NCBI GenBank assembly: GCA_951812925.1
Contig: OX638369.1
Coordinates: 61,394,228-61,458,227 of the forward strand
DNA length: 64,000 bases
Reading direction: 5' to 3'
Source of the DNA: Calliopum simillimum
Lineage: Eukaryota; Arthropoda; Insecta; Diptera; Lauxaniidae
Below are positions 1 through 11,850 of this stretch, piece after piece. Position 1 is the first letter of the stretch, and the number at the start of each line of letters is the position of its first letter. The notes beneath the pieces were generated by a model, which was not told where the DNA came from, searched no databases, and worked only from the letters and a program-made list of their open reading frames with translations. The translations under genes were made by a program, and so were the position numbers.

Positions 1-452
1 TTTGTAACGTGTTGATGTGGTGTTTTTTTTATCCATTCTGCAACTTTCTGATGGTAGCACAAAAAATCATTGATTGTGAGTTTTGCCGCTAAAAGAAGAA
101 ATTTGAAGCAAAACACCCCAATTGAACCAGTGAAAAAAGCATGATCTGACCAATTTGGCTAAAATTTGGCATTGTTGTATTATAAATGAGCGTAAATTCC
201 GCTTGAAACATTTTATAATTTTTCAAAAATTTTAAGAAAAAAACCATTTCAAAACGTTCAAAAAATTTATTCTTTTATACATTCGAAGCATTTAATGCTT
301 AGCAAAAAAGCAATGCTTACTTAGAAAAAAATCTAATTCGTATTACCGAACCGTAAAATTTACCGCTGTTTGTATTATACTTAGAATCTCATTTGGAAGA
401 AATATTGCATTCGTATTATTGGACATTCGTAATACGGAGCATTCGTCGACTG
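1..452 (+). mobile_element. pogo-like MITE, diverged copy cut by the window edge
   Basis: From about base 80 the sequence matches the MITE at 52312-53151, sharing the runs around ccgctgtttgtattatac and attcgtattattggacattc. It ends at gtcgactg followed by TA, as the intact copies do. Compared with them it has lost about a dozen bases just inside the right terminus, and many positions differ, so it is an older copy. The left terminus is not visible. Confidence 0.75.
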
Positions 453-454
453 TA

Positions 455-2490
455 CTATTATTATTAAAATAAAAATTTTTTCAATCAGTAATAATAGGAA
501 GACATGCATATACATAATGCAAAGATGTTCAAAAACTTAATTATCCTTGAGGCTGTACACAAACATCGTGAACATCCCAGGAAGAGGAGGGGGTTCGAGA
601 AGCAAGCGTCACGCTCTGTGTATTTATTTAGTTTTTTTGTTTTATTTTCCGTCACATAAGGTGAGTCAATTTCAACGTCACGAGGCTAATAGACAGCCTC
701 TTTCAAAATTGTATGAATTTTAGAAAATGCAAAAAACAGGTTTTTGATTTTGTGAATATACGGATGGTCACATTTAACACTTTATACTTTCAATGATATC
801 CCAACTGAATGAATTTGTTATGTGCGGTACCAAAAGATCTAAAATAAGATGTTGTATTTAGTATAACGTCTGTAAAATAATACCGAGTGAGTGTTTATTA
901 TATCTGACACAACAAAACTATTTATTGAATCCGTTCAACCTGTTAATCAATATCTTTACTGGGGTAAAAATAGAACCATTTTTTATCATCATGCCTAGTA
1001 AGAGAGTTTTAAATTTAAGATTTCTCTCAAAAGTATTTATTTAAACACAATGGTCATCTATATCGATGATTTGGTTAAAATAAAATGCGTACAAAAAGTA
1101 GTTTTCACAAGTCAAAGTTAGTCCATGATTAAAGCATATAAATTTTCAACTTATGTTCAAATAACTTTCGAAGACCACCAGTTTCTTAGTTTCATTATTT
1201 TTCCCATTGATTTTATATTAAAATATAAAAATATGAAAAATCTATCCCATTGCAACGAAGCTCATCGTGTAAAAATAGTATTTATTTAACAATTTCCTAT
1301 ACTAAACCTCCTTAAGGTAAAGAAGTGCGGTGGCCCAGTTCTTGTTTTATAAAAACCAATTTTTTTTTTGCGAACCTTTGCGTCCAGTTGGATAAAATGC
1401 TTAACATTTGAAAGACAATTTCATAAAGTAAAAATTGTTCTACAAAAGTTTCAAATCAATTCATTTGAATTCAAAATATTTCTGGTCTTCCAATTTTTTG
1501 AAATAATTTTCTGTAACACGTGGAGAAGTGGACAGTTGGTCAATTTCAAAAAAAAATAACCTTAAATAAAATCCAAAATATTTTTGGCATGATGCTGATA
1601 CCTAAGATTTAGCACAAAGTGCAGTTTAAAAATATTTGAAACAGCTATAAGCACCGAATGTAAGCCTCCTTAAAGAGTTGGGATAATTCCGTTAAACGCA
1701 GCTGCAGATCGTTAACGGTGTCAAGACGACAAATAAATTGATTTTGGCAGTCGCTTATACTTGTTTTCCGAATCTTCGACGTTTTGCTATGTTTGCTGAC
1801 GGATGTAGGAGGCAGTATTGTAGAAAGTGCATCAAAAATTTTAACGTCTCTGAGATCTAAAATATTTTATAAGTAGCAAAATAAGCAACCAGGCACACAA
1901 ACAAGTTTAGCACTTATTACTGAAATTACCTGAGTTCTTTATGTCTTTTAATGGTTGAAGCTGTTACAATAAAAGCCTCACAAAACGTGCTCCACTTTAG
2001 GACAAGCCCATCGGCATTAAAGTTTAGGTATTGGAAATTTATATCAATCTTAAGTTATACAAATTAAGGTTACCGTCAAAATCTATTTCTTGTCCAGATA
2101 AAATTTCTGTAGTTTATTGATCGAAGAAATTTCATTGAGATATCATAAACTACAAATAAAATACTTACCAATTGCTTTCCGAAGTCATTTTTTAAAGCCG
2201 GTCAGTGGTCCCAGAGAGTACGAATTATTATCATTGCATTTCATTATTTCCTCGTATCATACTTCTTAAGTGTCTGTTCGTTTCGTAAGAAACTCTTCCG
2301 ACGGTTCATTGCAATATTTCAGACATTATACACTTTCTTCTACAGGAAATATGCAGTGCAAGACAGGTAATCTCAGTATTCGAATGTTAAGGCAGACAAC
2401 TTATCATTCATAGAAAGTTCGAGTGGAGCGAAAACAATCGAAAGGTGAAATAAAACTCGGTAGTTTCTTCTTTATTTAATACATATGTTT
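455..2490. other. AT-rich DNA without a recognised gene
   Basis: No convincing repeat termini or long coding frame is seen here apart from the exon-like minus-strand ORF at 1645-1857. The stretch is less repetitive within this window than most of what follows and may be old intergenic or intronic DNA. Confidence 0.5.
1645..1857 (-). CDS. exon-like ORF of unknown function
   Basis: On the minus strand a frame stays open for about 70 codons after a plausible splice acceptor (attttag just above 1857) and ends at a stop at 1645-1647. The peptide is polar, with a basic stretch (KHSKTSKIRKTS) followed by DCQNQFICRLDTVNDLQ. It has no ATG and no long extension. It resembles in style the hydrophilic linkers of arthropod transposon-encoded proteins, but I cannot name a family. 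It could be one exon of a decayed gene or chance. Confidence 0.25.
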   Translation of the reverse strand, partial: DLRDVKIFDALSTILPPTSVSKHSKTSKIRKTSISDCQNQFICRLDTVNDLQLRLTELSQLFKEAYIRCL

Positions 2491-2497
2491 GTACATT

Positions 2498-2738
2498 AGG
2501 GCGGGTCGATTTATAGGGAGGCAAAAAAATCGCTCATGGCTCAAGGAAAATCGTATTCTAGGGATCAAAATAAGAGACTTTGCCCGAGGAACCATACCTC
2601 TAAAACGAATTCTGATGTCCCGGAAATTGATCCGTAGGGTCAAATTTTGAAAAATCTCACTTTGAGCCATTTAGAGTGCCCCAATCGAGCCCAAATGTAT
2701 GACTGATCCCCACTTACTTTGGAGGGCCGACCCACCCG
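2498..2738. repeat. short inverted-repeat element (MITE-like)
   Basis: The left edge reads agggcgggtcgat and the right edge ggccgacccaccc, an imperfect terminal inverted repeat of about 13 bases. A similar G-rich terminus (agggtgggccgattt) bounds the element at 12185-12343. No clear target duplication is seen. Confidence 0.45.
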
Positions 2739-2914
2739 TGCTAGTGGTATACCCCCGGAACCCCCCTGGGGGGTTCCTCATACAAACATTTCCAAAAATC
2801 ACCATTTTTGGCATTTTACATGAAAAAATCAACGAAATGACAATATTTTTTTCTTTTCGGAGTTTATTTTTTCTTTAGAAATTTATTTAGTCAGAACATA
2901 TGTAAATGAAGAAA

Positions 2915-3454
2915 TTAATATGTATAACGTAGTAATAGAAAAGAAACTAAAAAAATTAATTGTTTGAAGTCTTTTTTGCTCTCAAGTCTGGGCAATTTCG
3001 CACGGCTCTCTAATTTCGTCGCCATAAGCGCCTTAACATTTTCCGGTATAACTCGTTTGGAAACGCTAGCTAGTTTTCCGGTTGCCGATCTTGGTCCAGT
3101 GCTGGTTGATTTATCCAAAACTTCAAACAAATGCCGAAACGGAAGTTCGTTGAAGTGTAGAAGGCAAACGAACCAATGCAATGGTCTTTTTAACAGCAAT
3201 TCGAATCGTCGGATAATTCCACTGAGTGGGCCAGTGTTTGTTGGGTCACCGTCACTGCATATGCCAATTAATGCATCCAGTGATATATTTTTATCGTTGA
3301 AAAAATCATTTAATGTGTTTGCTTTGACTTCGGCGGTTTCATGTTCCAGCCTTACGTAACCAATCAATTCCGAATTCGGTTCGCTCAAAATAACAAGATG
3401 AGGTCCTTTTACCATCCTAGTATGATACTTCTTATCAATTTTATCTCTCGCCAA
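2915..3454 (-). pseudogene. internally deleted copy of an arthropod transposon-like protein family
   Basis: An open frame of 179 residues. The first part holds CSDGDPTNTG (about residues 66-75) and, near residue 92, LHWFVCLLHFNELPFRHLFE followed by STGPRSATG. From memory this motif series marks a recurrent, unnamed family of multi-copy arthropod proteins that look transposon-encoded. After about residue 127 the frame jumps to what looks like the family's C terminus (ESRAKLPRLESKKDF), so several hundred residues seem to be missing. The acidic CSDGD could belong to a DDE-type active site, but that is inference. A second broken member, with a different segment kept, lies at 6935-7440 on the same strand. 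The frame is open but the protein is a fragment. Confidence 0.55.
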
Positions 3455-3459
3455 AGTAT

Positions 3460-4365
3460 CATCTTTTCTGCCATCGAATGAAAACGCTTCAATTTCTTAG
3501 AAATTTAAAAGACATTTTAGTCGCAGACAATTTATATTTTTTTTCAACAGGTATTTTGTAGCTGAAAATTTGAAAATTTTATAAACAATCCCAAAAATTT
3601 ATTCTTTAAGCCCAATTAGACGTGTTTATCAAAAATTTTATCAAACCCAATTTTTGGCATAAAATGCGAACGCTATGTGCTTGTTTTGGGATGGTTTTGT
3701 GCTGTACTGAGCTCAATTTTGAATATTTAATTTAAGAACGATTTGGGTTTGATTTAACTACAATTTTTTCTCTCCGTGTGTAACTCCTAGGATAAGCATA
3801 GGGCCAAAATAAAACTTCTCCCCTAAAAGTTCGTAAGCTCGCAAGAGTTTTTGACCTTTACAAGTTACACAAAACAAGTAAATGCCTTGAAAACCGCGTA
3901 AACTCGCAAGAGTTTATATTATGATATTCTACGTTGCGGTCCTGTCAGAAGTGATTTATACACCGTTTTGTCGGATGGATTTGTTTTTTCCTGCCTCTGA
4001 TTTGAATGTAGCGAAATACGAGTTTAAATAGGTGTGAACAGGTTCCACCGTCTTCTGAGGAAAAATTCGCAGAGAAATTTAAAAATTTCTGTTGGATTTC
4101 TTCACCCTATATGACTTTTACAGTACTTTTGTGCAAGCTCAATTTGAGCGTAGAATATGTGCATCCTGCAGATTGTATTTCGTTACAAAAAAGGAGACTG
4201 AATTACATATGTATGAATGCTTGTTGTTAATTGAGTCACCCAGAACCCAAAGCGGTTAAGTCTATTTATAATCTTTTCTGATTTTTTGCAAATTTCAGCC
4301 CCTTTATTTATAGCTTCTGAATATATTGTACTATACATATGTACATTAAACATGAATGTACATAA
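3460..4365. other. AT-rich DNA, nothing recognised
   Basis: No gene or element termini were recognised. Around 3828-3920 a word close to taaactcgcaagagttt occurs twice, about 70 bases apart, a weak local duplication. Confidence 0.4.
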
Positions 4366-4690
4366 CGACGCATGATACGAAAAGTAGGATGATTCAATTC
4401 TCCTACGAAAAGTAGGTTGTTTTATATTCTTGGACGAAAAGTAGGACGTTTCAAACTTATTTGGACGAAAACTAGGTTGTTTCATTTTTTATGACGAAAA
4501 CTAGGTTTCTTCGAAGTTTTGTGTATAAAAGTAGGACGTTAAAGTTTTTATGACGAAAAATAGGTTGTCTGAACATTTTGGACGAAAACTAGGACGTTTC
4601 GATGCTTTGCACGAAAACTAGGTTGACGTTGATTCTTGCAGCGCATTTTTGGCAAAAACTAGGGTGTTTCTTATTTTGTTACATCAATTT
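4366..4690 (-). repeat. left tandem-repeat arm of the foldback element
   Basis: About nine degenerate copies of a unit reading roughly gacgaaaagtaggacgtttc plus a variable A/T-rich spacer. The sequence changes from one unit to the next, so the array is old except at its outer end, which is identical to the other arm. Confidence 0.75.
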
Positions 4691-6189
4691 CCTAATGTAA
4701 ATGAAATATTAATATCAGGTATCTTCTCTTCTTATACGAGATAAAATTGTATGTACTTATGTACTTATCTACCTATGTACTTATGTACTTATGTATGTAT
4801 GTTTGGAACGGGCAAAACTTTTTCTCGAAAACGGCTACAGCGATTTTAATGAAACTTGGGATAAAGTTAGACATTAGCATACAATGAAGAATGAGCTAGG
4901 TTGGTACTTTGTTAATGCTTACCAGGGGGCGTGGCATCGCATTAAATTTTAAATTTGATATGGCCATAATTCGCAAACCATACAAGGTATTTTAATGAAT
5001 TTTGGTGAGCGGGTATGGCTTAATAATATCTTGTAACAAACAAAAAGTGGGCGGGATCGAAAGAGTGCCACGCCCACTTTTCAGTTCTTGAAAATTTTTA
5101 TTCAATATTACTCGAAAACGACTCCAACAATTTTAATGAAAATTTAGGGGATGTTACTTATGCAAACAGGTATTAATATGTGATATGCGGTTATATTGGG
5201 AAAACTCGTTGAAGGGCGTGGCACAGCCCACAAAAATATAATAATGAATTTAACTGTAGGGAATCTACTTGCTACGTCTACCTACGACCTGAAATTAGGC
5301 AAAATATCAAAACTGCGCGTGGAACCTCCCATACAAGTAAGACACATTAAATGCTATTTCTCGCAAATGATACAACATATTTTGATGAAATTTTGTACGC
5401 GGATCTGGATCAAGAGCATCTAAAGCATAAGAAAAAGAAGGCTTTGTTTAATAATTGCCACGCCCACTTTTTTTATCAAAATAAAAATGTTGGTTAATAA
5501 CTCAGGCACAAAAAAAATGGAATGAACTTATATGCAGTCTTATGTACTTTTTGACGTTGAGTCCGTCTTCATCAGCAGAATTTTGAAATATCCTTGCTTG
5601 AAGTTGAAGAAAACGCGTAGCTGCAAGAAAAGGTGAAATTCTTTTTTATTAATAGCATCGAACAGTTACACTCTTCCTTATCCAAATATCCTTTCGGATT
5701 TTTCCAATAGGATTCGTATTTTCCGAGTTATGATCCCTTGAAGATAAGATATGAGTATTTTATCTTCGTATTGAGTGAAACTTTTTGAGTTATTATTCTC
5801 TATACAGAGTTTGTTATCTGAGTAGAGGAAGTTAGATGGGCTTAAAAAATGGGTCAGCTAAGAGACATTAGTAAAAATACGTGTTTTGAAAGACACATAG
5901 TTTTGATATCCCTACCTAATGAGACGCAAACCTATTTGGTGATATACTGTGCACAGCTAAAAATGTAGACGGTGGGTTAGTAACTAGATAAATACTTAAC
6001 TTAAGAGTTGGATAATACTTATGTCTTATAGATCATATTAGAATTAAGAACTAACAAGTAATTCTTATCCAGTTGAATAGTCTGGAAAGCAGAAATGACC
6101 GATTTTTAATGATCTAAGCTAATCCTATTTGTGTGTTAGTGTGGTTAACAAATTTTTACACCCGCTTATGATATGATCCACCTTTTTTT

Positions 6190-6464
6190 TTGTCGTTCAA
6201 TATGAAACATCCTATGTTTCGTCTAAAAGTTTAACACAACCTACTTTTCGTAACAAATTATGAAACATCCTACTTTTCGTAAAAAAGTTTGAAACGTCCT
6301 ACTTTTCGTCCAAGAATGTAAAACATCCAATTTTTCATAAAAAAGTATGAAACATCATACTTTTGCTTGAAAATTCTGAAACGTCCTACTTTTCGTCCAA
6401 GAATATAAAACAACCTACTTTTCGTAGGAGAATTGAATCATCCTACTTTTCGTATCATGCGTCG
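6190..6464 (+). repeat. right tandem-repeat arm of the foldback element
   Basis: About eight degenerate copies of gaaacatcctacttttcgt with A/T-rich spacers, in inverted orientation to the left arm. A short frame (6363 onward) runs through the arm, but its repetitive peptide only reflects the DNA repeat. Confidence 0.75.
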
Positions 6465-6934
6465 ATAAGATCGCATCACAAAAATTCGGAATTTTTTTTT
6501 ATTTTGACCGAACGTAAGGGACGCCCATTAACATTTTTCAGCATATCTTCGGCATTAACAGTGCGATTTTACAGTATGATATATCCATATTTATGCCTCG
6601 AGAAGATCAATTTTTTTTTGCTACAGAGGTCATTGGCATCAAGTGCGGCGTTCTAGTACTTACCTATCAGATCTCAGTTCCTACCATCCAAATGTACCCT
6701 ACCCTAATCTCAAAAAGTGAAAGCTCGTTTTGGAACCGCACATCGAAGGATCTCACCATATGGTTCAGTTTAATTTGCACTTTTTATCATTTAAATAAAA
6801 CGCAGAACTTTTATAGTGGGAAAACTTATATTGAAAAACCCACTTCAATTAATTTATTCGATACAAAAAGCATCAAATTTTACTTAATTATATCTCGACG
6901 TGATTCAAGTTGCCTGTATTTCTGTCAACTCTCG

Positions 6935-7440
6935 AGCTTCGATAAAATATGACCCATGCGTTGTTCATCAGTAACCGTCACGGCAGATTCATGAACTACT
7001 TGAACAAAACGCCCGGTGTTTTTTGAATGGAATGGATAAGCTGTGAAAATAATTAAATTTAGCAAGGAAAGCTATCAAATAAATTTATTTTTGTTTTACT
7101 AACCTGGTAGTTCGATTATTTCTGTTGAATATCGTAATGCTTTTTGCTGGTATTGAGTGGAAAACGGCAAGCTTGGCGGCTCAGTCACTTCAAATTTGGT
7201 CCAATTGATCATAAATATAAAAGTATGAGTAACTTTTAGAATTTATGAAATGATCTACCTCTGGTCCGAACATTTGACGAATGCATTCCGTTGCTTCCTT
7301 GTGGGTTTCTTAAATTTTTTCATAGCCATCTGAACGTACTTGTGCATCTTGGTCCGTGATCATCGGTAATAAAATATTCTCGGGGTGAAAGAAGTACGCG
7401 TTGTTTTTAATGGATGTACGGACGGGCTATTGAACGTCTT
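6935..7440 (-). pseudogene. broken C-terminal exons of the same transposon-like family as 2915-3454
   Basis: Read on the minus strand, three blocks in order match what I remember as the C-terminal half of the family: NNAYFFHPENILLPMITD (about 7395-7340), then INWTKFEVTEPPSLPFST after a possible intron at about 7259-7215, then PFHSKNTGRFVQVVHESA after an intron at about 7103-7042 (donor gttagt, acceptor ttttcacag). In-frame stops occur (for instance YEKI* in the first block), so it is dead. It keeps the segment that the 2915-3454 copy has lost. Function is unknown; context says mobile-element origin. Confidence 0.5.
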
Positions 7441-7685
7441 CAGGTTACTGACGAATCCATGATATGTACATATTTCAAAATATGGATACTTCCGTCAACT
7501 GTCAGTGGTTGGATTTTTGCAAGAACCAGTTTCTTTAATTTAATTGAATTTTTCTTAATTTTATTTAGTTTTTTTATATTATTTATCATTAATAAATTTT
7601 TAAATTTTTTCTGGTATCCCTTCCATCATCAATTTTATTGTTGTCGCGTTTACCTTCTGGAGACTACTTTCTGTTTAAATCTTTG

Positions 7686-8110
7686 ATGTCGCTAGCAACT
7701 TTCTTTGTTGCCTCTATTTCCTTTTTGACCAAAGCCTAGTACTTTTCGATTGGCCTGAGTTCTGGGCAATTTGGTAGGTTAGCCACTCGAGGCTCCAAAA
7801 TCACGTTATTTTGGAAGTACCAATCTAGGGCCGCTTTGCTGTAATGGCAAGAGGCTAATTCTGACCAAAAAAATGTTGAAACTTCATGTTTTCTTAAGAA
7901 GGGCAACCACCTTTTTTTGTAAGCATTCTTAAATATAAATTTCCGTATTTATTGTTCCTTTCGTTACAAAAGACTTGCTCCTTTCGCAGCAACTGCAAAT
8001 TGCTTGCCAAACAAGATATTTTTGTGGAGATTTCGACTGCTTTTTGGCCTTGAATTTTTCTTTGACTGCTGTATAAAACTCCTGGCCAGGTACTTAGTTG
8101 TGAAAAATCG
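7686..8110 (-). pseudogene. Tc/mariner-superfamily transposase fragment
   Basis: On the minus strand, in two frames, the conceptual peptide contains LVWQAICSC, then SFVTKGTINTEIYI, then FFWSELASCHYSKAALDWY, then PNCPELRPIEKYWALVKK. This order is that of the catalytic half of insect Tc/mariner (IS630-like, DDE_3) transposases. The usual WPD of the second catalytic position reads WSE here, so a key aspartate is changed. The last acidic position lies in PELRPIEKYW. Frameshifts and stops break the frame and no terminal inverted repeats were found. A relic. Confidence 0.6.
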
Positions 8111-8169
8111 GCTTAAACGTATGTAAGTATATATACAAACTGAATCACTTATAACACAGTCCTGCATGG

Positions 8170-8835
8170 GTTTTCCTTTCTAAGTTTTAAAAAACGATTT
8201 CTATAGATTTAAGTGTGCTGATTACGAGAAAAATAGTGAAAAAATTCCAGCACGTTACAATTTTCAGTGATTTAAGTTTTACTCAAGTGCCTTTTTTGTG
8301 TATACAAGACTACCACGCCTATACTACTGAACGTATCAAAACCATATTTGCACCAGTTTATAAGAAATATGGGATCGATAGGACAAGGGGGTGTTGTACC
8401 CCTCATATAAAAAAATACTCAAAATTATTAAAAATTTTATTTGAGTACCTCCTACACCTATACCAGTAAGTATATTGAAACCATATTAACAGCATATGTC
8501 CGCCTGATATTCCGACAGATTTGTCTTGACAAAAGTGGGAATCGAATAAAAGTACGGTGCGATTGGTATGCAAAGAAAACATACCACAAACAAAAAAAAA
8601 AAAAAAAAAAACGCATATCTACTTACTTGACCTGCATTATAAAACTTGATATCTGGATGAATATTATGGATAACATTTATCTTGATCGTACGGAGAGCAC
8701 CAAAAAAATATATGGTGAAAGAATGGTTTAAATATGTTGAGTATTTTAGGCGTGATATTGATGAGTACGTATGCACAAACGATTGAATTAACAAGTTTTC
8801 AAATGCTGCACAGACGAATAAGGGTACCCCTCTTA
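8170..8835. other. AT-rich DNA with a poly(A) tract
   Basis: No gene recognised. A run of about 20 A lies near 8591-8611. Open frames on both strands here lack any family motif. Confidence 0.4.
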
Positions 8836-8839
8836 AAAT

Positions 8840-11800
8840 CACGAGAGTGTTTTTTAATGTATTTTTTGATGCTGAGCCCAAATCCGTTTACAGAATTGCT
8901 CTATAACGTCCGAATTTTGAGAAAATTTAAAATAACTGTGAAAAACATACGATTTTCTATTTTTTTTGAAGTTATTAAAACTGGAATATCTCAAAATTCA
9001 GACGTGATGAAAAGAAACCAAGTTCAGATTCGTTATTAGGAGGTACCAAACCACCATAATTAGCTTCAAAAATCAAGATAGGAAAAAAAAGTGTCGAATT
9101 TGCAGGCCTGTGTAATAGGGTACAGCACTTTTTCGAAATAATGGGAAAATTATAGGTTGCATCAAAGATTATCTTGGGAGCAGGCCTTATAACAAAGACT
9201 GCATACTTAGTTTTGGTCAAAACCCCCGAAAAGATGGCCCGCCCTGGGCTTGAATGAAGGTCTAAACGACAAAAATCATTGTTTTTTCGCAGTTTTTTTG
9301 TTTTATCTCAAAACTATTGGTAGTATTTCTTCCTTAATCTTTGAAAGGAATTAATTTTCTACATTTTTTATATTTTTCTCATTGCTCTACAGTGAAGTTT
9401 GCCCTGTGGAAGTCCCGGAAGAAGTTCAAATTTTTTGATTCAAAAAACGGTTTTTTTCCTATAACTCAAGATACAAGAGACACACAAAACTTTTAGACCT
9501 CAATAAATGTAGGAAATCTGTTTTCCTATAGTTTTGCTTTGAAATCTTTATTCCAAAAGTAAACAGTTTCCCGCTAGAGACCGAAGTTTGTTAAAAATAA
9601 TTGTGTATCATGAAAAAGCGACCTTTTATTGTTTTGGTTTTAAAATATACCCAAACTTTTGATTAGAAACTGATGCAAAAATTAAGAGCTTCTAAACATG
9701 GACTTTAGAATGGAAATCGGATTGGAATTGCGCGATATATGATAATTCTTATATACTTGGTATTTTTTGTGAAGCTCTGATTTTGGGTATTTTTGTTTCA
9801 CAGTGTATTTTGCATCCACAACTTAAGATTTTTTTATGTTTATTACTTTACGTTAAAGGACGATAAACTTTTAAGACCAAAAATGTCAAAATCGGTTTGT
9901 AGTTTCCTTGCGAATTTCAGCCTGAGAGTTTGGATTTTTTTCAATTTTTGTCAAATACGGCTTTTTTTGAGTATGAAATGAGTAGAAATTTGCAAGCAAA
10001 AACATCAAAAAGGTTGCTTCTGCCTTTAGGGCACAAACTGTTATCTGTGGAAAGATGACTTTCAGGAGCAAAATATGGCAAAATATATTTTCTACAGTTT
10101 TTGGGATATAATAGTACATATTTTTTACGGCATCTAGGGCAAAGGTGTCAGCGTAGAACAAAAGTGAGCCAAATTTGGCTCGGCTACAAAAACAATAATA
10201 TTTCAATATTTTGCAAATTTCTCAGAAGTACAACAATCACAGAAATAATTTTTGTTGTTATTTTTTGAGCTCGTCAAAATTTCGCGGAATTAAAATATTT
10301 ATGAAAAATTGTTTTTGTTGTTTCGCATTAAAATAACAACAAACAATTTTTCGTGTGTGTTGTAGTTCTCAGAAATTTTAAAAATTATTTAAATATTAAA
10401 ACAACAAAAAATAGTTTTTGTGATTGTTGACCCTCGAAGCAACAACTTCAAAAGCGAAAATTTTGCGCTGACTGCACTTGGCTCAGTGATTTGAAAACGC
10501 TGACACCCTTGATCGCTCATACTCAAAAAAAGCCGTATTTGACAAAAATTGAAAAAAATCCAATCTCTCAGGTTGAAACTCGCAAGGAAGCTACAAACCG
10601 ATTTTGACATTCTTGGTCCTGAAAGTTGTGCTGTTTATCGTCTCTTAACGTAAGGTAATAAACATAAAAAAAGCTTAAGTTGTGGATGCAAAATACACTC
10701 TGAAACAAAAATACCCAAAATCAGATTTTTACAACAAATACCAAGTATATAAGAATTATCATATCTCGCGCAATTTCAATCCTGTTTCCATTCTAAAGAC
10801 CACGTTTAAAAGCTCTTGACTTCTCCATTACTTTCTTATCATAATTTTGGGTATGTTTCAAAACAAAAACATAAAAAAGTCGCTTTTACATGATACACAA
10901 TTATTTTTAACAAATTTCGGCCTCTAGCGGGAAACCGTTTACTTTTGGAATAAAGATTTCAAAGCAAAACTATAGAAAAACAAATTTCCTACATTTATTG
11001 AGGTCTAAGGTTTTTGTGTGTCTCTTGTATCTTGAGTTATAGGAAAAAAACCGTTTTTTAAATCAAAAAATTTCAACTTCTTCCGGGACTTCCATAGGGC
11101 AAACTTCTCTGCAGAGCAATGAGAAAAAACAAAAAATGTTGAAAATTAATCCCTTTCAAAGATTTAGGATGAATTACTACCAATAGTTTCGTGGTTTTTG
11201 AGATAAAATAAAAAAACTGCGAAAAAACAATGATTTTTGTCGTTTAGACCTTCATTCAAGCCCCGGGCGGGCCATCTTTTCGGGGGTTTTGACCAAAACT
11301 AAGTATGCAGTTTTTGTTTTAAGATCTTAATCTATGATAATTTTTGATTCACTCATTTTTTTTTAATTTTGCTGCACCCTACTGTGTAATCATTTATTGT
11401 CTTCAAAAAAGCTATCAAGTGAATCCAAAAAGATAGTGTGCTTAAAATTGTTGTAACGAAGAACGGAAAATTCATAGGTGATCTCTCGATGGCTGATTTT
11501 GAAGACGAGGAATTGTACTAAGTATGTAGCCTCCAACATAGTCAAAAATGTTGTTTTTGCTCCTCTTTATTAAATATTTATGTTAGGATAACTCCTAGAA
11601 AAAAAAAAGATCTTGATATAATTCAAAAAGAGTTTTGTAGACAAAAAATGTACTTTTAATTACAATAACATAAAAAGTTTTATGACAAAGTCTTGTTACA
11701 TAACCTCAAAAGTAGGAAAAAATCACGAAAAATCTTATATTTTGGTAATTTTTAGTTTAGGATATCTCAAAATTCTGTAGTGATAGAGCAATTTCGTTAA

Positions 11801-11850
11801 CGGATTTGAATTCAGCATCCAAAAATTAGTTCAAAATTACTATTTGTGTT
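8840..11850. mobile_element. large palindromic (foldback) element, family PAL-A
   Basis: The two halves are inverted copies. For example gcatacttagttttggtcaa near 9200 pairs with its complement ending near 11310, and caaaatcggtttgtag at about 9889 pairs with ctacaaaccgattttg at about 10590. The centre is near 10250. Matching begins near gatgctgagcccaaatccg (about 8870) and ends near cggatttgaattcagcatc (about 11820). The halves are clearly diverged, with base changes and small indels. No transposase is present. The left-arm sequence recurs at about 28020-29170. True termini are uncertain. Confidence 0.65.
10218..10433. repeat. small inverted repeat in the centre of the PAL-A element
   Basis: Left edge tcagaagtacaacaatcac and right edge gtttttgtgattgttga are imperfect complements bounding an aacaac-rich segment. 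It sits in the loop of the larger palindrome and may be a later MITE insertion. Confidence 0.45.

Larger units (their letters stand above)
4366..6464. mobile_element. foldback element with tandem-repeat inverted termini
   Basis: Both ends are built from a degenerate unit of about 30-40 bases containing cctacttttcgt (or its complement). The outer roughly 88 bases at 4366-4453 and 6377-6464 are exact inverted copies, starting cgacgcatgatacgaaaagt. Inward the units diverge. ATAA abuts both ends (4362-4365 and 6465-6468) and may be the target duplication. The interior (about 4700-6185) is a mosaic: microsatellite (tatgtactta words), diverged gtgccacgccc sequence, and a piece related to the element at 49165-49632 (ttatatgcagtcttat). 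Long inverted termini made of tandem repeats are the hallmark of Drosophila FB-type foldback elements. The superfamily here is unknown. Confidence 0.75.

Noticed and set aside
4366..6464. Spaced repeats resembling a CRISPR array
   Set aside because: Repeats are degenerate, spacers are low-complexity and irregular, the arrays are inverted around an element, and the DNA is eukaryotic.
6593..6952. 119-residue plus-strand frame
   Set aside because: Part of it is antisense to the transposon-like exon at 6935-7040, and another part matches a dispersed repeat near 11955-12050.
8486..8881. 131-residue minus-strand frame with a hydrophobic centre
   Set aside because: The Phe run is the poly(A) tract near 8600 read in reverse. 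No family motif, and the plus strand is equally open.
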